64,000 nucleotides of DNA from Prorocentrum cordatum (Eukaryota; Sar; Dinophyceae; Prorocentrales; Prorocentraceae), in contig CAUYUJ010014196.1 in NCBI GenBank assembly GCA_963575745.1, positions 1-64,000 on the forward strand. The letters run 5' to 3'. The translations under genes and the position numbers were made by a program. How positions within the stretch are numbered: position 1 is the first letter of the stretch; each line of letters begins with the position of its first letter. The notes below the pieces were generated by a model. That model made no database searches. It was not told where the DNA came from and was given only the letters and a program-made list of their open reading frames with translations. Of this stretch, positions 21,083-32,690 are shown one piece after another.

Positions 21083-22085
21083 TTGCAAGAAAGCCCCTTT
21101 CGTGGAGGGAGGCTTCCGACAGGGCCGTCCCGCTCGCGCCGCCCCGCTCCGCACGCTGCCAGCCTCCGTCTGACGCGCGTGCACACTAGGGTGCGCTCAG
21201 CTGCGGAACGGTTGCTGTGCCACGCCGTGCTGTGCGCGTCCACCGTGGTCTTCTGGGACCGCCCGAGGCAAGCCGTCCCCTCGCCTCTTCCCTTCTCCAC
21301 CTCCTCCGCCCTCTCCTCGTCCTCGTTCCTCCTCACTCCTGTCTCCCCACTGTCTTCCTTCTCCACCTCTTGATCCTACTCTCCCTCACCCTCCATCCCT
21401 CGCCTCCACCACTACTCCTCACCCTCGCGGGATCGTCTGAACGTGCCGTCCAGACAAGGAGCACCCGCGCATGTTTGAGACCTCCCTTCGCGCACGCATT
21501 TCGGCTGGATATCAACTTGTTTGGGGGGGGGGGAGTCCGCTGCCCTTCGGATGGGCAGTGAAGAAATGGCGAAGGAGGAGTAGAATAACATGGCACCAAA
21601 GGAGCCCCTGAAACTGCCAACTCCTGGCTGCAGAAAGGTGCTGGAATGGTACACATTCCTCCCCCTGTCTATTTTCCTGACGATGCCCCCGCGCGCGGAT
21701 TGTTACCGCATGCAGATTCCAGCGCTGCTGCTTGGCAGCCATCCAGTCAGACGCAGAGGCCCACACACTGAACGAGAGCCCTCGGCTGGAAACCTCACTT
21801 GGAAAAGAAGACGTGTCATGTGCAAGTGATGCCTGCCAGATACCTCGATGGCCTCCACATTGCACATGACAGCGCGCGCAAATTGCATGTCATCGCATGT
21901 CAAAGCCCCCCTGGCACCTGCATGTGTGAAAACACTTGCCAAATACACAGGTGCCAACTGCATGTCGGATGTCCACTTCAAGTGCGAGTTTATGTACGCA
22001 AATAAGACTCCAACGCTGCTGCGTCACACCCCTCCAGCCTAAAGCCGAAGACTCGCCAACTCAACTGCAAGAGCTCGACCCGAGA
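21083..22085. other. No gene seen; pyrimidine-rich patch and short CATG-rich repeats
   Basis: Bases 21285-21430 are CTCCTCC-rich. Bases 21820-21990 contain irregular repeats of TTGCACATGAC, CATGTCATCGCATGTC and ACTGCATGTC. No open frame with domain character was found. Confidence 0.4.
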
Positions 22086-22107
22086 CCTCACCTAAGAGAG
22101 CATGTCG

Positions 22108-22160
22108 AACATGTTGTTGTTGCTGTTGTTGTTGATGTTGTTGTTGTTGTTTTTGCAGGG
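22108..22160. repeat. (GTT)n microsatellite
   Basis: A GTTGTTGTTG run with a single GAT and GCT interruption. Confidence 0.9.
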
Positions 22161-22239
22161 GCCACCTTCTGCGCTCACGGTGTCCCAAGATCGCTTCAGG
22201 ACGGTCACTCAGAGCCCTCAATATGGGCCAAGACTGCCC

Positions 22240-22450
22240 AGAGCGCACTGAAAGGCCCCAAGATGCCGCCGAGATCTCCCAGGGTGACCCACCAATGCCC
22301 CAAGACACAGACACAAGATGCTTGCAAGAGGGCCCCGAATGCCCCAGATGCCACAAGCCCAAAATGGCCCCAAGAGGCCAAGAGATAGCCCCAAGACGGC
22401 CAACAATTGCCCCAAGGTGTGGACTGCCGAGCAGAGGCCCCAAGACGCCC
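22240..22450. repeat. Degenerate GCCCCAAGA repeats
   Basis: The motif GCCCCAAGA and its variants recur every 15-35 bp with CCAAGAGG spacers. A similar phrase pattern occurs at 33720-33880 just outside the Helitron. Decayed minisatellite, non-coding. Confidence 0.55.
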
Positions 22451-22457
22451 TGGAGAG

Positions 22458-22459
22458 GT

Positions 22460-22500
<41 letters not shown>

Positions 22501-22506
22501 GATATA
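22458..22506. repeat. (AC)n(AT)n compound microsatellite
   Basis: An AC dinucleotide run passing directly into AT dinucleotides. Confidence 0.92.
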
Positions 22507-22663
22507 TCCCCCAAGAGGGCTCCAAGAAGGCTACTAAACTGGCCGAGCAGTGTGCCCACAATTATGGAACAGTCTGGGGGACCAGCGGCAGAGAACGCAG
22601 CCAGATAAATTAGGTACGATGGAGGAAAAGAAACACGCACACACACACAAGCACAAACGGCAA

Positions 22664-22842
22664 TTTCGTGTCGTGACGACGTATGTGTTGGTTGCTGACA
22701 CCGCTCGCATTGTTCGACCTCGAGCGATCGCGGCCTTTCCATCGCGTGGAGCGTTCCCTGTCGGCCACGTCTGGTCCACTGGCAGGACTCAACCTTGAAC
22801 GCACAAGCCGGAGTCGCCGCTTCGCCGACACGAGACGAACAG
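22664..22842. mobile_element. MITE-like element, family W10 copy 2
   Basis: The left end contains TTTCGTGTCGTGACGACG, and the right end reads CTGTTCGTCTCGTGTCGGCG on the minus strand. The internal phrases TTGTTCGACC, CTCAACCTTGAACG and GGAGTCGCCGC correspond to parts of the copy at 4745-4922. Confidence 0.5.
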
Positions 22843-23364
22843 ACCGCCCGTGAGCATGGACGCATGAACGCCCGTGTGCAACTATGAGGATGCAGTCCGC
22901 TTTGGAAGCGGCCAGGGGGGGTCCGAACTGGTTAGGACCCCGGAAAAAAAAGGTCATGAGGGGGTGAGGCCAAATCCAGTCCAAATCGGACCCTGGACCT
23001 CTCCTGGGATCCATTTGGTGCAATTGTTTTGCCCTGGATCCACACGTCACGGCTCCAAGGCCCGAAAACAGCACCAGAAGACCGAAGAAGGTCAAGAACC
23101 TGCCCGAACCAAGCGCCTCGAACCTGCCACCCCTTCCTGCTGGTCAGAACCGTTGCTGGGCCACCTCAGACCCCCAGACGGCTCCAAAATCCGCAGCTCA
23201 ACACCCCCGCATCGGATCGTCGGCATCTCGGAATCGAATCGGACCGACACGGCCGAAGACGATATCGAATCGGGTGGATCGGATCGAAGGGAACCCTGCT
23301 CTGACGATGCGGTCCGCTGCTCCTCGCGCCTTCTCTTTGCACCGGGGGACCGGCCCGACCAAAA

Positions 23365-23495
23365 CCGAAGGGGGGAGGGGGAGGAGGAGGAGGAGGGGGA
23401 GGTGGAGGGGGAGGAGGAGGAGGAGGAGGAGGAGGAGGAGGAGGAGGAGGAGGAGGAGGGGGAGGAGGAGGAGGAGGAGGAGGAGGAGGACCGGG
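23365..23495. repeat. (GGA)n microsatellite between short direct repeats
   Basis: A GGA array flanked on both sides by the phrase GGGGGACCGGCCCGACCAAA (near 23343 and 23488) followed by ACCGAAGGGGG. The array and one flank may have been duplicated together. Confidence 0.85.
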
Positions 23496-23659
23496 GGACC
23501 GGCCCGACCAAAACCGAAGGGGGGGGGCTTCCCGCGGCAGGCGCCGCGGGCGGGGCGGGCGCCGTGGGCACGGGCGGCGCCAGCGGCACGCACGGCGTGG
23601 CCAGCCCGGAGGCGGGGCGGCAGACCACCTGTGGCGCAGCGGCGGCGCAGCGCGCGCAC

Positions 23660-23799
23660 GGGCGGCCCCGGGCTGCGGTCGGGAGGTGTCCCCCCTACAG
23701 GCGAATTGTGGACGAAACATAGCGCGCGCACGGGCGGCCCCGGGCTGCGGTCGGGCGTGTCCCCCCTACAGGCGAATCTTGGACGAAGCATAAGACGGA
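23660..23799. repeat. Tandem duplication of ~71 bp
   Basis: Two adjacent copies of GCGCGCACGGGCGGCCCCGG, then GCTGCGGTCGGG, CCCCCTACAGGCGAAT and GGACGAA. The duplicated block includes a W1 left end, so the duplication followed or accompanied insertion of the W1 element. Confidence 0.85.
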
Positions 23800-24078
23800 G
23801 CCCAAACAAATACTCAGAGATGGTGCAAGCATCCTCGAAAAGTCGTCCCTGACTACCTACCAGACCACCCCGACCCAACCCGAAGACCCGAATTCCGGGT
23901 TGGGGGGGGTATGGGCTCCATATGTGTTTTTTCGATGTTCCCGGACCCCCCCCCAACTAGAAATCGAGGGTAAATCTGAGCATTCGGGTTGGGTTGGGGT
24001 GGTTTGGTGGGTGGTGAGTCCCACGACCATTTCTTTGACCACCTCTGAATGTTCCTCCGGCAGAGGGGCGTGCCCGAC
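23750..24078. mobile_element. MITE-like element, family W1 copy c
   Basis: The left end is GTCGGGCGTGTCCCCCCTAC. The right end holds TGTTCCTCCGGCAGAGGGGC then GTGCCCGAC. The larger interior holds a second palindrome (about 23862-24012) whose arms contain ACCCCGACCCAACCCGAA and CATTCGGGTTGGGTTGGGGT. Confidence 0.65.
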
Positions 24079-24158
24079 TTGACCCCGGGCAAGCGCGGCC
24101 TCTGGTGCGCGCGGCGTGCCGACCGTCGCGTGCGGTGCGCTATAGCAGGTAGCACCGG

Positions 24159-24545
24159 GTCGGGAAGGAACCTCCTGCAGGGCGGACTTCCGAAGACAAT
24201 GTCAGACTAGAAACACAAATCACAAGTCACTCACACTTGAGAGTCCCGAAACGGTGCGGTGACAGACCGTGCGGTGACCTCGGAACCCCAGGAAACCTCA
24301 CCGCACGGTCCGTCACCGCACGGTCTTGGGACCCTGGAGGCCCCTGTCGACCGAGACATCCTCGCAGAGGAACTCGAGTCCCAAAACCGTGCGGTGACCC
24401 CGAATCCCCACTGACTCACCGCACGGTGTGGTCACCACACCGTTTGGGGGCCCCCGACACACACAAACAAAAGAACACGACACATCGTCCCCGGAATAGT
24501 TCTCGCTATTCTTGGAAACTCCTCCCGTAGAGGGACATGCCCGAC
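24159..24545. mobile_element. MITE-like element, family W1 copy d, carrying CCGTGCGGTGA hairpins
   Basis: Left end GTCGGGAAGGAACCTCCTGC, and right end CCTCCCGTAGAGGGACATGC plus CCGACC. Between 24250 and 24440 the 11-mer CCGTGCGGTGA and its reverse complement TCACCGCACGG occur at least six times in both orientations. They could form nested hairpins. Confidence 0.6.
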
Positions 24546-24559
24546 CGAGTGGCAGCAGC

Positions 24560-25097
24560 CTGCGTGCATGGGCTGATGGCCCCCGGATGCGTGCAGTGCG
24601 GTAGTTGACTAACCAAGAACCCCAAACCCTTTGGGAGGGGACCTAAGTTGGGAGGGCCAAAAGTATGAGTGATAGTGGGTCTGTTCTGCAGATGTGTCAG
24701 ACTGATGCGAAGACGGGGACCGCAGTGAGGCCACGTCTTCATCGTGTTATCATCGCAGGCCTAGAGATTGACACCAGCACCAATTTCGGCGGTGTGCCTC
24801 CACCGAGGGAAGAAGATCCCGATCTCGGTGATGGTGGTCATATTCTAGCTTCCATGGTGGCCGAACTGTTGCCACCTACACCGAAAATCTAGGATCCCCT
24901 CCCCCCTGTGGAGGCAACCCCCTGTCTTGGTGTTGGTGCCAATTTCCAGGCCTCCGATATCAGGGTTCGGGATACTTCTCTGCCCCGTGAATAGCAGCAG
25001 CCTGCGTACGTGGGCTTGGCTCTGCGTTGCCCGAACGCCGCGCACGAGAGGCCACTCCAGCGAAAGGTCACACTTACGTGCAGCCGAAGGAAGGTAG
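24560..25097. other. No gene seen
   Basis: Lower-GC stretch with no long frame of interest. A near-duplicate phrase occurs around 24755-24800 and 24915-24950 (GGCCTAGAGATTGACACCAG versus the inverse of a related segment), consistent with a decayed inverted repeat. Confidence 0.4.
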
Positions 25098-25310
25098 GTG
25101 TACGGCCGGGAACTCTCAGATGGCGTGTCGCGGCGGCGGCCCTGGCGACGCGCTCTGCCCTGCAAGCGGACAGCGTGTCGCTCCGCTCCGCGGGGCGGGA
25201 GGCTAAGAACGGCTCGGAACGTTGATGTTGGGGGGCCAAGACGTGGATCACGCCGAAGCGCAGTGGGCCAGAAAAGGCTGAACGACACGCTATCCTGGAG
25301 TTCGGGCAGC
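25098..25310. mobile_element. MITE-like element, family W7 copy 2
   Basis: The left end is GTACGGCCGGGAACTC. The interior GACAGCGTGTCGCTCCGCTC is shared with the copies at 2395, 44560 and 51880. The right end is decayed around GAACGACACGCTATCC. Confidence 0.55.
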
Positions 25311-25319
25311 CGGGTGGGA

Positions 25320-26090
25320 CCGAGATGTGAATTGGATCGGGCTGTGTCGGCACGGAATCGAGATCGAATCGGATCGGCCACGCCCGCCAGGATTCACAAC
25401 AGTGCCGTGCAAGCATCGGCCCGCATCGGGTCGCCAGCATAGCAGGGTCGAATCGGATCGAGCTGGGCGGAACCGAGGTCGAGCCGGATCGATTGGGTCG
25501 AAATGGACCAGGATGGGAGCCGCGCGTGTATACACTCAGGTATCTGGCCCTGTCCCATGGGGCTTCGCTCAAACGCCATAGGACAACGCATATTGTATGA
25601 TTCTCCAGGCGACCCATATTGAAAAGTATATACACTGCGTTTGGGCCGCCATGTGCCTCTAAGTGGTGGACAAGCGTAGCATAACATACTATAGTGGGCA
25701 TGCTCCTGACCCCGACCTGAGGGGACTTTCAGACAAAAAAACAGGGCGAGGACAACATCGGGTACGGATAGATCGAGAAGCTCTGAGATCCGATGGCTCC
25801 GGAAAATGCCTCGGGCGCCGCGGCCTTCTCAGAGCACTCCGGAACGCTCTGGAACGGATTCATCCTCGTCCTAACCTCGTCTGAGACTTGTTGTCGAGAG
25901 CGCCTTCCCTTTCTAGGGGGAAAACAAACCTACCTCGCTTTTGACCACCCTCGCTTCCAAGAGACACCAGACGATGCCAGATTGCAGCCTGTACTGGTCA
26001 GGCCGCCTGACGGGGAGGCGCGTGGTATGGCTTGGCTTTGCCTGGAAGCGAAACCGGGGTAGGCAATTCACGCTCTGACTTTCTGATTTT
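25320..26090. other. No gene seen
   Basis: Includes a stretch with repeated ATCGGATCG and GAATCGGATCG phrases (25320-25500) and otherwise unstructured sequence. No domain is recognisable. Confidence 0.35.
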
Positions 26091-26094
26091 ATCC

Positions 26095-26205
26095 TCAGGA
26101 GGAGGAGGAGGAGGAAGAGGAGGAGGAGGAGGAGGAGGAGGAGGAGGAAGAGGAGGAGGAGGAGGAGGAAGAGGAGGAGGAGGAGGAAGAGGAGGAGGCC
26201 TCGTC
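26095..26205. repeat. (GGA)n microsatellite
   Basis: A GGA triplet run with GGAAGA interruptions. Confidence 0.95.
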
Positions 26206-26344
26206 TGAGACTCGTTGCCGAGAGCGCCGTCCCTTTCTCTTAGCCGCGGGCTGAGCCTGCCCCCTCCCCTCTGCCTCTTGCGGGGCAGCGCGGCGCTCGG
26301 GTCTCCCCTCTCGCCCCCCCTGCCGCGCCCTCCCCGAAGGGGCG

Positions 26345-26490
26345 CCTGGACACACAAATAAATACACACAGATAACACACACACACAAAAAAAAACACAA
26401 AAAATACACACACACATACACAACAACACATACACACGTGTGTGTGTGTTTTTTCCCACAGTGTGTGTGTGTGTGTGTGTGTTCCCACGT
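26345..26490. repeat. (AC)n and (GT)n facing arrays
   Basis: An AC-rich run (26360-26435) is followed by a GT-rich run (26437-26495), forming an imperfect hairpin. Flanking duplicated phrases CGCGCCCTCCC.GAAGGGGCGC at 26326 and 26510 suggest a larger inverted or duplicated structure. Confidence 0.75.
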
Positions 26491-26689
26491 GTGTTTTTGT
26501 TGTCCCCTGCCGCGCCCTCCCTGAAGGGGCGCTGGGACACACAAACAAATACACACAACTAGCAGGATCCCCTATATGTTTCCAGATCTTCTGGGGTTTT
26601 TGTCTTCCCCCCACTTCCATATCTTCCCCTATTTTCTGGGGAATCGACGATTCATTGTGTCTGTGTGTGTTTTTGCCCTCCTGATTCCC

Positions 26690-26880
26690 CCCCTCCCCGA
26701 TGCTCCCGAGGTCTGGCGACCGCCTTTTTTTAGGCGGCGCTTCGGCTTTGGGCGGTAAGTGGGGTGGGGGAGGGGGGGGTCTGGCTCCAGACCTCTGCTC
26801 AGTGCGGCGAAACCCCACCTGCTCGAAACAGGCGCCAAAAGACAGCCAAGATCTACTCCACAGGGAGGGGGAGGGGGGGG
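26690..26880. repeat. Dispersed repeat W13, copy 1
   Basis: Shares GTCTGGCTCCAGACCTCTGC, CGAAACAGGCGCCAAAA and GATCTACTCCA with 47640-47815 in the same order. The G-rich left part differs in length. Non-coding. Confidence 0.7.
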
Positions 26881-26897
26881 GTGCGGTGCTGGGCTAG

Positions 26898-26985
26898 ACT
26901 ATGCTAGGCTATGCTATGATATGCTATGCTATGCTGCGCTATGCTATGCTATGCTATGCTATGATATGATATGCTATGCTATGTG
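26898..26985. repeat. ATGCT pentamer array
   Basis: Tandem ATGCT/ATGAT pentamers, about sixteen copies, followed by TTTGCTTTTGC-type hexamers to about 27040. Confidence 0.9.
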
Positions 26986-27379
26986 TTTGCTGTGCCTTCG
27001 CTTTTGCCTTCACTTTTGCCTTTGCTTTTGCTTTTGCTTGGCACCCAGGGAAAGCAACTGGGGGAACCACGCGTTTGCTTTTACCTTTGCTGTTGCTTTT
27101 GCTTGGCTCCCAAGGGGCCGGGGGAACCGCCCGGGGCGGTTTCCACTGCCCGGCCCCTTTAAGCGAACAGAGTAAGAACCCTTCTGGGCAGAGCCTAGGT
27201 AGGGAAATAACTGATCACCCGCTTCGACATCCGACTCGGCGAGTAGGGATGGCTCGATTGAGCGTCCGCCGCACAAGCAGCAGCGCCCGCCGCGCCCCGC
27301 GGTGGAGGGAAGGGGGGAGGCGGACAAGCCAGGAGCGGCTCGCCCCCTGGCTGGCAGCCTGCCCCTCCGATGTTTCTCT

Positions 27380-28351
27380 CTATCTGCCGGCTGGTGTCGT
27401 AGGGGGCCCCGTCGTGTCAGGAGGGGGGGAGTGACGAGGAGGGGCTGGCAGCGCGCACAAGGGCATGGCGCGCCCATCCGACTTCTTCGTCGTCCACTTC
27501 GCCAACCAGCTGCTGAAATCCCCTCTTTCGCAAGCTTCCTTGCAAGCTATGCATCTCCAGCATCCGCGCGGGAGCTTCGCGTCAGCGACGCAGCGCTTGC
27601 ACTTGCGGTGTCGATCGGCCACGCCGTCCCACATCCACTTCGAAAAGCATTCACGCCGCTGCGCCACCTCGCACACAACGCAGGCCTTCGCATCCTTCCT
27701 CGCCGCGGTGTCCCGTTGTGCACCCGCAGTCTCGACGCAGCGCTTGCACTTGCGATCTCGATCTGCCACGCCCTCCCACATCCAATTCGAAAAGCATTCG
27801 CGCTGCTGCGCCACCTCGCACAAAACGCAGGCCCTCACGTCCTTCCTCGCCGCAGTGCCCCGCTGCGTAGCCGCAGCGCCGACGCACTGGGTACATGCAA
27901 TCGGCTCTTGCGAGGCGTTGCACCACATGTGAGCGGAAAACTCGGCCTTACTCTTCGACTCCCCACATTTCGAGCGTACCCCCCGTTTTCCTTCCTCGGC
28001 GCACTGTCTTTCTTCCTCTCTCATTGTTTTCTTGCGCGCTTTGCACTTCCGCTCCTCTGCGTCCCTATCCTTCCTAGCATTTTCGTCCACCAACTTCTCC
28101 TTGCCGCAGCGGGAACACGTCAGGTGCTCCTTCAGCTCCGCGCAATCTTTGCACATCCCCCCTCTACACCGGCTGTTCCCTGCCAGCTCTCACTGGTGGT
28201 GCGCGAACGCCTCTTCGTACTTCCCATTCTCGCACACGCGGCAACTCCGTCTCTCGGGGCAGTCGACGCAGCGCCGCGTGGTCAACTTCGACGGGTGGTG
28301 CTGTGACGCGTGGAAAGCCTCCCGGCACTTCCATAGACCACACTCCATGCA
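27380..28351 (-). pseudogene. Helitron-linked cysteine-rich tail with repeated zinc ribbons
   Basis: Same frame as the helicase, beyond the TAA, with one TGA at 28190-28192. It carries many CxxC pairs. The clearest repeat has the form CxxC, about eight residues, ECFS-x3-W, then RKCKRC, followed by AQRDTAARKD. Two near-identical copies lie near 27610-27850 and a third, shorter one (CIACKEACERGDFSSW) near 27540. Earlier pairs are CRVCENGKYEEAF, CSRCGKEKL and CGESKSKAEF. The pattern CxxC...F(S)...W...KCxxC resembles the Stc1-type zinc domain of fungal heterochromatin proteins. That is my recollection of the family, not a search result. If translated with the helicase it could supply DNA, RNA or chromatin binding. 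It could also be a captured host gene. Confidence 0.6.
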
Positions 28352-29623
28352 TTACCACGGCGTGCCCGATCTCTTCTTCTCCTCCAGACACACGCTGCAC
28401 ACGCGGAGCCCATCTGCGCGGCTCCACTGCCCGGCCGCTGGGTACATGTTCTTGTGCTTCATGCACCCGCAGACCGCGAACCTGCCAGGCGGCATGAACT
28501 CCAGCTCTATCGCCTCCCAGTCCGAGTCTTCTCCGCGCAACGTGCGCAGCAACAAGTCTGGGCCCTTCCGTTCGCCCTTCCTCTGATACGGCGCAATGTC
28601 GAAGGGGCGAAAGATCAGCATGTCCTCACGGCGCTGCACACGCGTCAGTGCCACGTAGCTCGACAGAGGTGACGTGCCCCCGCCGATGCTCAGGTCCACT
28701 TTGACACCCTGCATGAACGTCTGCCCCTGCGCCGCATGGGCCGTCACTCCGAAGGCTGGGGCCAGTGGGAACTGCCGTCTTTTGACTTTAAGTCGCGGAT
28801 GCGGGCGGCCCATGTCCACGAACCAATCCTTCTTCTGCGGAATCACGGGGTACAAGCCGGGTGTCTTCAATCCCTCGATCGTCCACTGGCACGGCTTCCT
28901 GCCGCCGTTCCCGTCATCGCCTTCGTCGAACAACACGAAAATCACTTTCGGCGTCTTTTTCAATATGGTCTCTCCGCCGCGCGTGACTTGGTCGCTCACG
29001 CCGTCCCCGTCGCAAATCCAAGACTGCACATGGCCCACGCGACCGCGCAGCAAGTTTTTGTCGTCGCTTCGATCAATATGATCGGTCAGAGCGACGGGCA
29101 GGCCCTCAGCGATGGGCAAGAAGCCGTACAAGTCCCCGCTCTCCTTGTCGTGGCGTTGGACCCATGCCATCTTTTGCTGCGGCAGATCCGGCCGCTCCCG
29201 CAGAGCTTCCGGCGTCGGCGTATCACGCGCAGGGACGTGCACCATCGGCTTCCTGTGCTTGCGTGCGTACTGGGACGCACGGAGCTTGTTCGCCTCGTAC
29301 TTCACGTCGTTGTTCGGAAACACACCCGGCAGGAACTTGTCTGCCTGCAGACGCGGGTCGTCGGGGCCATCCACCACGAGCTTGCGCCGCGCGCGTTCCA
29401 CTCTGCACACGTTGCACTCCTGCTCGCGGATATCTTTCGGCGTCACGGGACGCCTCCGTCGTTGCCCCGCGCACGACAACGATTTGTCCCTTCCGCCACT
29501 GCACAATTCCCGACACGCCCGATTCCCGCAGCATACGTCTCCCCTTAGCCAGCTCCCAGGAACGGTCGTATGCCAGCCGTGCAAGAATGCGCGCGCATCC
29601 GCCGACAGCGACCCTCTTCGGAA
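28352..29623 (-). pseudogene. Helitron helicase C-terminal segment
   Basis: Continues in the same frame after the TAA at 29624-29626. It contains a zinc-ribbon-like segment (CNVCRVERARRK), then the second RecA-like half of the helicase. Diagnostic motifs are LTDHIDRSDDKNLLRGRVG (a conserved Pif1-like block), HAAQGQTF (the motif preceding the last helicase motifs) and YVALTRVQRREDM (helicase motif VI with its arginine). It ends with CVCLEEKK-like sequence just before a TAA at 28352-28354. The frame again continues beyond that stop. The single-base nature of the interruptions suggests premature stops rather than natural termination, although the TAA at 28352 could be the real end in related copies. 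Confidence 0.85.
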
Positions 29624-32600
29624 TTACTCCCGCACCTCCTTCAACCAGACGTCGTCGCATCGCTCGCACTCTTCCAGCTCTGTCACTCCCTGAATCCCAC
29701 ACTCCGCCCCGCCCCACAGTAGCGATTGCCCGTGCAACACGGGTGGCAGCGAGGTGCACTTGCGCGCAGCCGAAATCCGCTCCGTGGGGACGTCGGCGAG
29801 GAAGCCTCCGTCAGGGGGGGCCAGCTGCCAGAAGTCACCACTCAGCACGACGTTCAGGCCGCCGAACGGACGTGGAAGGCCATCGTCGCCGAGTTTCGTC
29901 GTGCCCACGTCCCGAATGACCCCGCGAAGTTTCGCGTCCATTTCTGCTAGCAGTCTAGCGCTCACCATGCTCATCTCATCGGTAAAGAGCCACCTCCACT
30001 GGAGCAGCCGCTTCGCAGCCTCGTACTGCAACTTCACGTCCTCCCCTCTCTCTTCTCCCCGCTTGATGGCCGGAATGCCACGCGCGTGGTGGATGGTGTC
30101 GCCTCCCAGCAGCTGAGCCATGACGGCTTGCAAGGCGGACATTTGGAAGTGCACTCCGATTGTCCACTTCATCACCTTCTCGAACAACTCATGACGAATA
30201 ATACGCAGCACGCGCGACTTGCCGGTCCCCGGGCCCCCGGGCATGCACCGCTGCAGCGGCTCTCCCATGCAGCCGCCCTCACTTCCCTCGCCGTCGATCT
30301 CACGCATGACTCGATGCGCCACCTTCTTCACCATCTCGAACTGCTTTGCGTTCACCACGCACCGCCCCGTCTGCTTGTCCACCCGGAACTCGAGGTCCCT
30401 CAGCCACGCGGCGACGTCCCCCGATGTTGCGGCCTGCCCAGCGACGACAACTGCGCCGTCAGCCTCCGCCAATCGGTCTGCCATGGATTGCTCCTTGTTC
30501 CGAGATTTGCGCGCCTCCCTGAGCACCTGCTCCACGTCGCAAGGCTCCTCTGCGGGCCATGCACCCGGAATCTCGCTCAACGGCATTTCGCCATGGCGCA
30601 GCCCCCACACCTTTTGCGCGACCCTCATGCCCCCTTTCGAATTTTCGCAGTGGGAGGTGCCTCCGGCTCCCTGCCCAGGGTCTGCATCGTCCTCTTCGCT
30701 GCTGCTGTCTCCGTCGCCGTCCTTCCGCCTCTTCCCGCCCACGCGGGACTTGAGCGCCTCGTCGAGCTGGTCGAAGCCCACGTCCAACTCCTCGTCGCCC
30801 ACGTCTTCGTCGGTTCGGCCCCCCGCTTCTTCTGTGTCTCGTGGCCGGACGCGGTACACACTCAGGAAGTTGCCCACGTGCCGCGCGGCTTCCTTCGTCT
30901 GCGCGCCGCCGTCCAGCCACGCCACCATGGCCGCGTCCCACGTCGGCGCGTCGCCGCGCAGGCCCCCTGCGAACACAACGTGCGCGTCGGCCGCGTCGGG
31001 CCTCAACGTCCACGGGTGGAAGCACGTCATGACAATTCGTGCAGATCGCTCCGCTTCTCCAGGACGTCCACGCGGCACGGGCGCTCCGAAAAAGGTTGGC
31101 GCCTTGGGCCTCTTGTTCCGCTTGAGCACCCACGTGTGACGAAGGTGGGCGCACCCGTCTGTCTCTGGGCAAGGCACCCAATCCACGCCTCCTCCTGCCT
31201 TCACCATGTAGTCCTCCCCAGGTTCCAGGTCCTGCTCCAATCTCGGGTTCTTACAATTCTCGCGCACCTTCTCCTTGCCCTTCTCCGTCAAGACAGCATG
31301 ACGCCGGGGATGTTCCGCATCCCCGAGTCTCGTCGGGAATGACACCAAAACCGGCGTCCAGAACGTCGCGAACTCGCACAGGGACAAGTGCCACAGGTCG
31401 GGCACGTTCGGTCGCTGCCCATACAACATGGCCACGTCTCGGAAGGTCACCTTTTTGCGTCTCCTCTGCCGCATGTCCACTTCAGCAAACTGCGCCTTGC
31501 GCCCGCCTGCCGCGCGGTCTGCCAGGCGCTCGACCAATTCCACGTACTCGCGTCCATAAAAGGCTGTGGTCTGGCACGACTTCAATGATTCCGCTGCAGT
31601 GACGTCGTCCTCCCTGGCGAACGCTCTCAGGTTCGCACACTCCATTTGCCCCCGTACGATGCCCTTGCCGTACGCGTCGCTCATGATTCGGTTCGCCACT
31701 CGCTTCCCGATCCGATTCACATTCTCGCCCTGCAGCTGCCTGCCAAGCTTCTCTATTCCCTTGCAGCACTCCTTCACTTCGTGAAAAGTCATGGGCTGCC
31801 GCTTCGTGCAGTAGTCGCAGGCGTAACCTGCCTGTGCGTCCTGTGCCATCTGCGCGACCTTGATGATCGCTGCGTCGTTCAGCTTCTTATCGCACGCTTT
31901 CCCGCACGTACAACAAACCTCTGTGATGGGGAACCGACACGGCAATTGCAGGTCCGAGTTGAACCGCTGCGCGGACAACATGCACGGATGCGTGCCGTTC
32001 AGACTCTCGTGATTCATCGGCCCGTGCAGGCTTCCCGTCCGATTCCGTCGCCCTGCCTTTGGCATGTCCAACGCCGCCGCCTGCCCTGGACACACGACGA
32101 TGGCACGGTCAATGAGCTGCGACGTGCGCGGAAAGTCCGCCTTACACAGCTTCGGGTTGTCCTTCCGGCGGCGCGCCGGCAGGGGTACTCGGTCCCCAGT
32201 CTCTTCGTTGTTCAAATGCACGTGGTTCTGCTTCCTCTCCTGCAGGTACTGCACGTCTTCGTCCAGGTACGCTTTCTCCCATGCCACAGCGTCGTCTGCC
32301 GCCTCCTTCTCCGTTGCTCCTGGGTCAAGGGTGCGACACTGAAACGCGGGTCTGCAAATGAGGCCTTCCTCGTTTTTGAACTCCGGCCACGACTTCTCTG
32401 CCTCATCCAATTTGCCAGTGATCTCCTCCGGCGTCATCTGCTTCGAATAAACCTGGCGGCGCACGCGACTCTTATACTTCAAATAATCCTCCACGATCTG
32501 TTTCCCACGGCTTTCTACATCGTCGCGGACGATTTCGAATACCTCTTCCAGCGGTGTGTGCTGATGCAGGCACTGGATGAAGACCTGGCAGTGCGCGTGG

Positions 32601-32690
32601 AGAGCCCCCGTAGACTTCTGCGCTTCGATGGACACGTAGTAGGCATCCACTCGCCCGAAGGCGACCCCCCACGGGCGTGGCATTACTTCC
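29624..32690 (-). pseudogene. Helitron Rep (HUH/Y2) and Pif1 helicase segment
   Basis: The largest intact piece. Right after the frameshift come FGRVDAYYVSIEAQKSTGA and the HUH motif HAHCQVF (about 32585-32602), followed by the paired tyrosines in EDYLKYK (about 32465-32490). Together they form the catalytic centre that nicks and joins single-stranded DNA. A CxxC pair (CCTCGKAC and CDYCTKR, about 31790-31925) may bind zinc. The Pif1-type ATPase follows, with Walker A GGPGTGKSR (near 30220-30245), Walker B LFTDEMSM (near 29965-29990) and motif III LSGDFWQLAPP (near 29825-29855). An acidic linker (SSSEEDDADPG) lies near 30690. The segment ends in an in-frame TAA, after which the same frame continues. 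Catalytic residues appear intact. Confidence 0.9.

Noticed and set aside
30086-31342. A 418-codon plus-strand frame opposite the Helitron
   Set aside because: It is antisense to the helicase, whose motifs are clear. GC-rich codon use leaves the complementary strand open.
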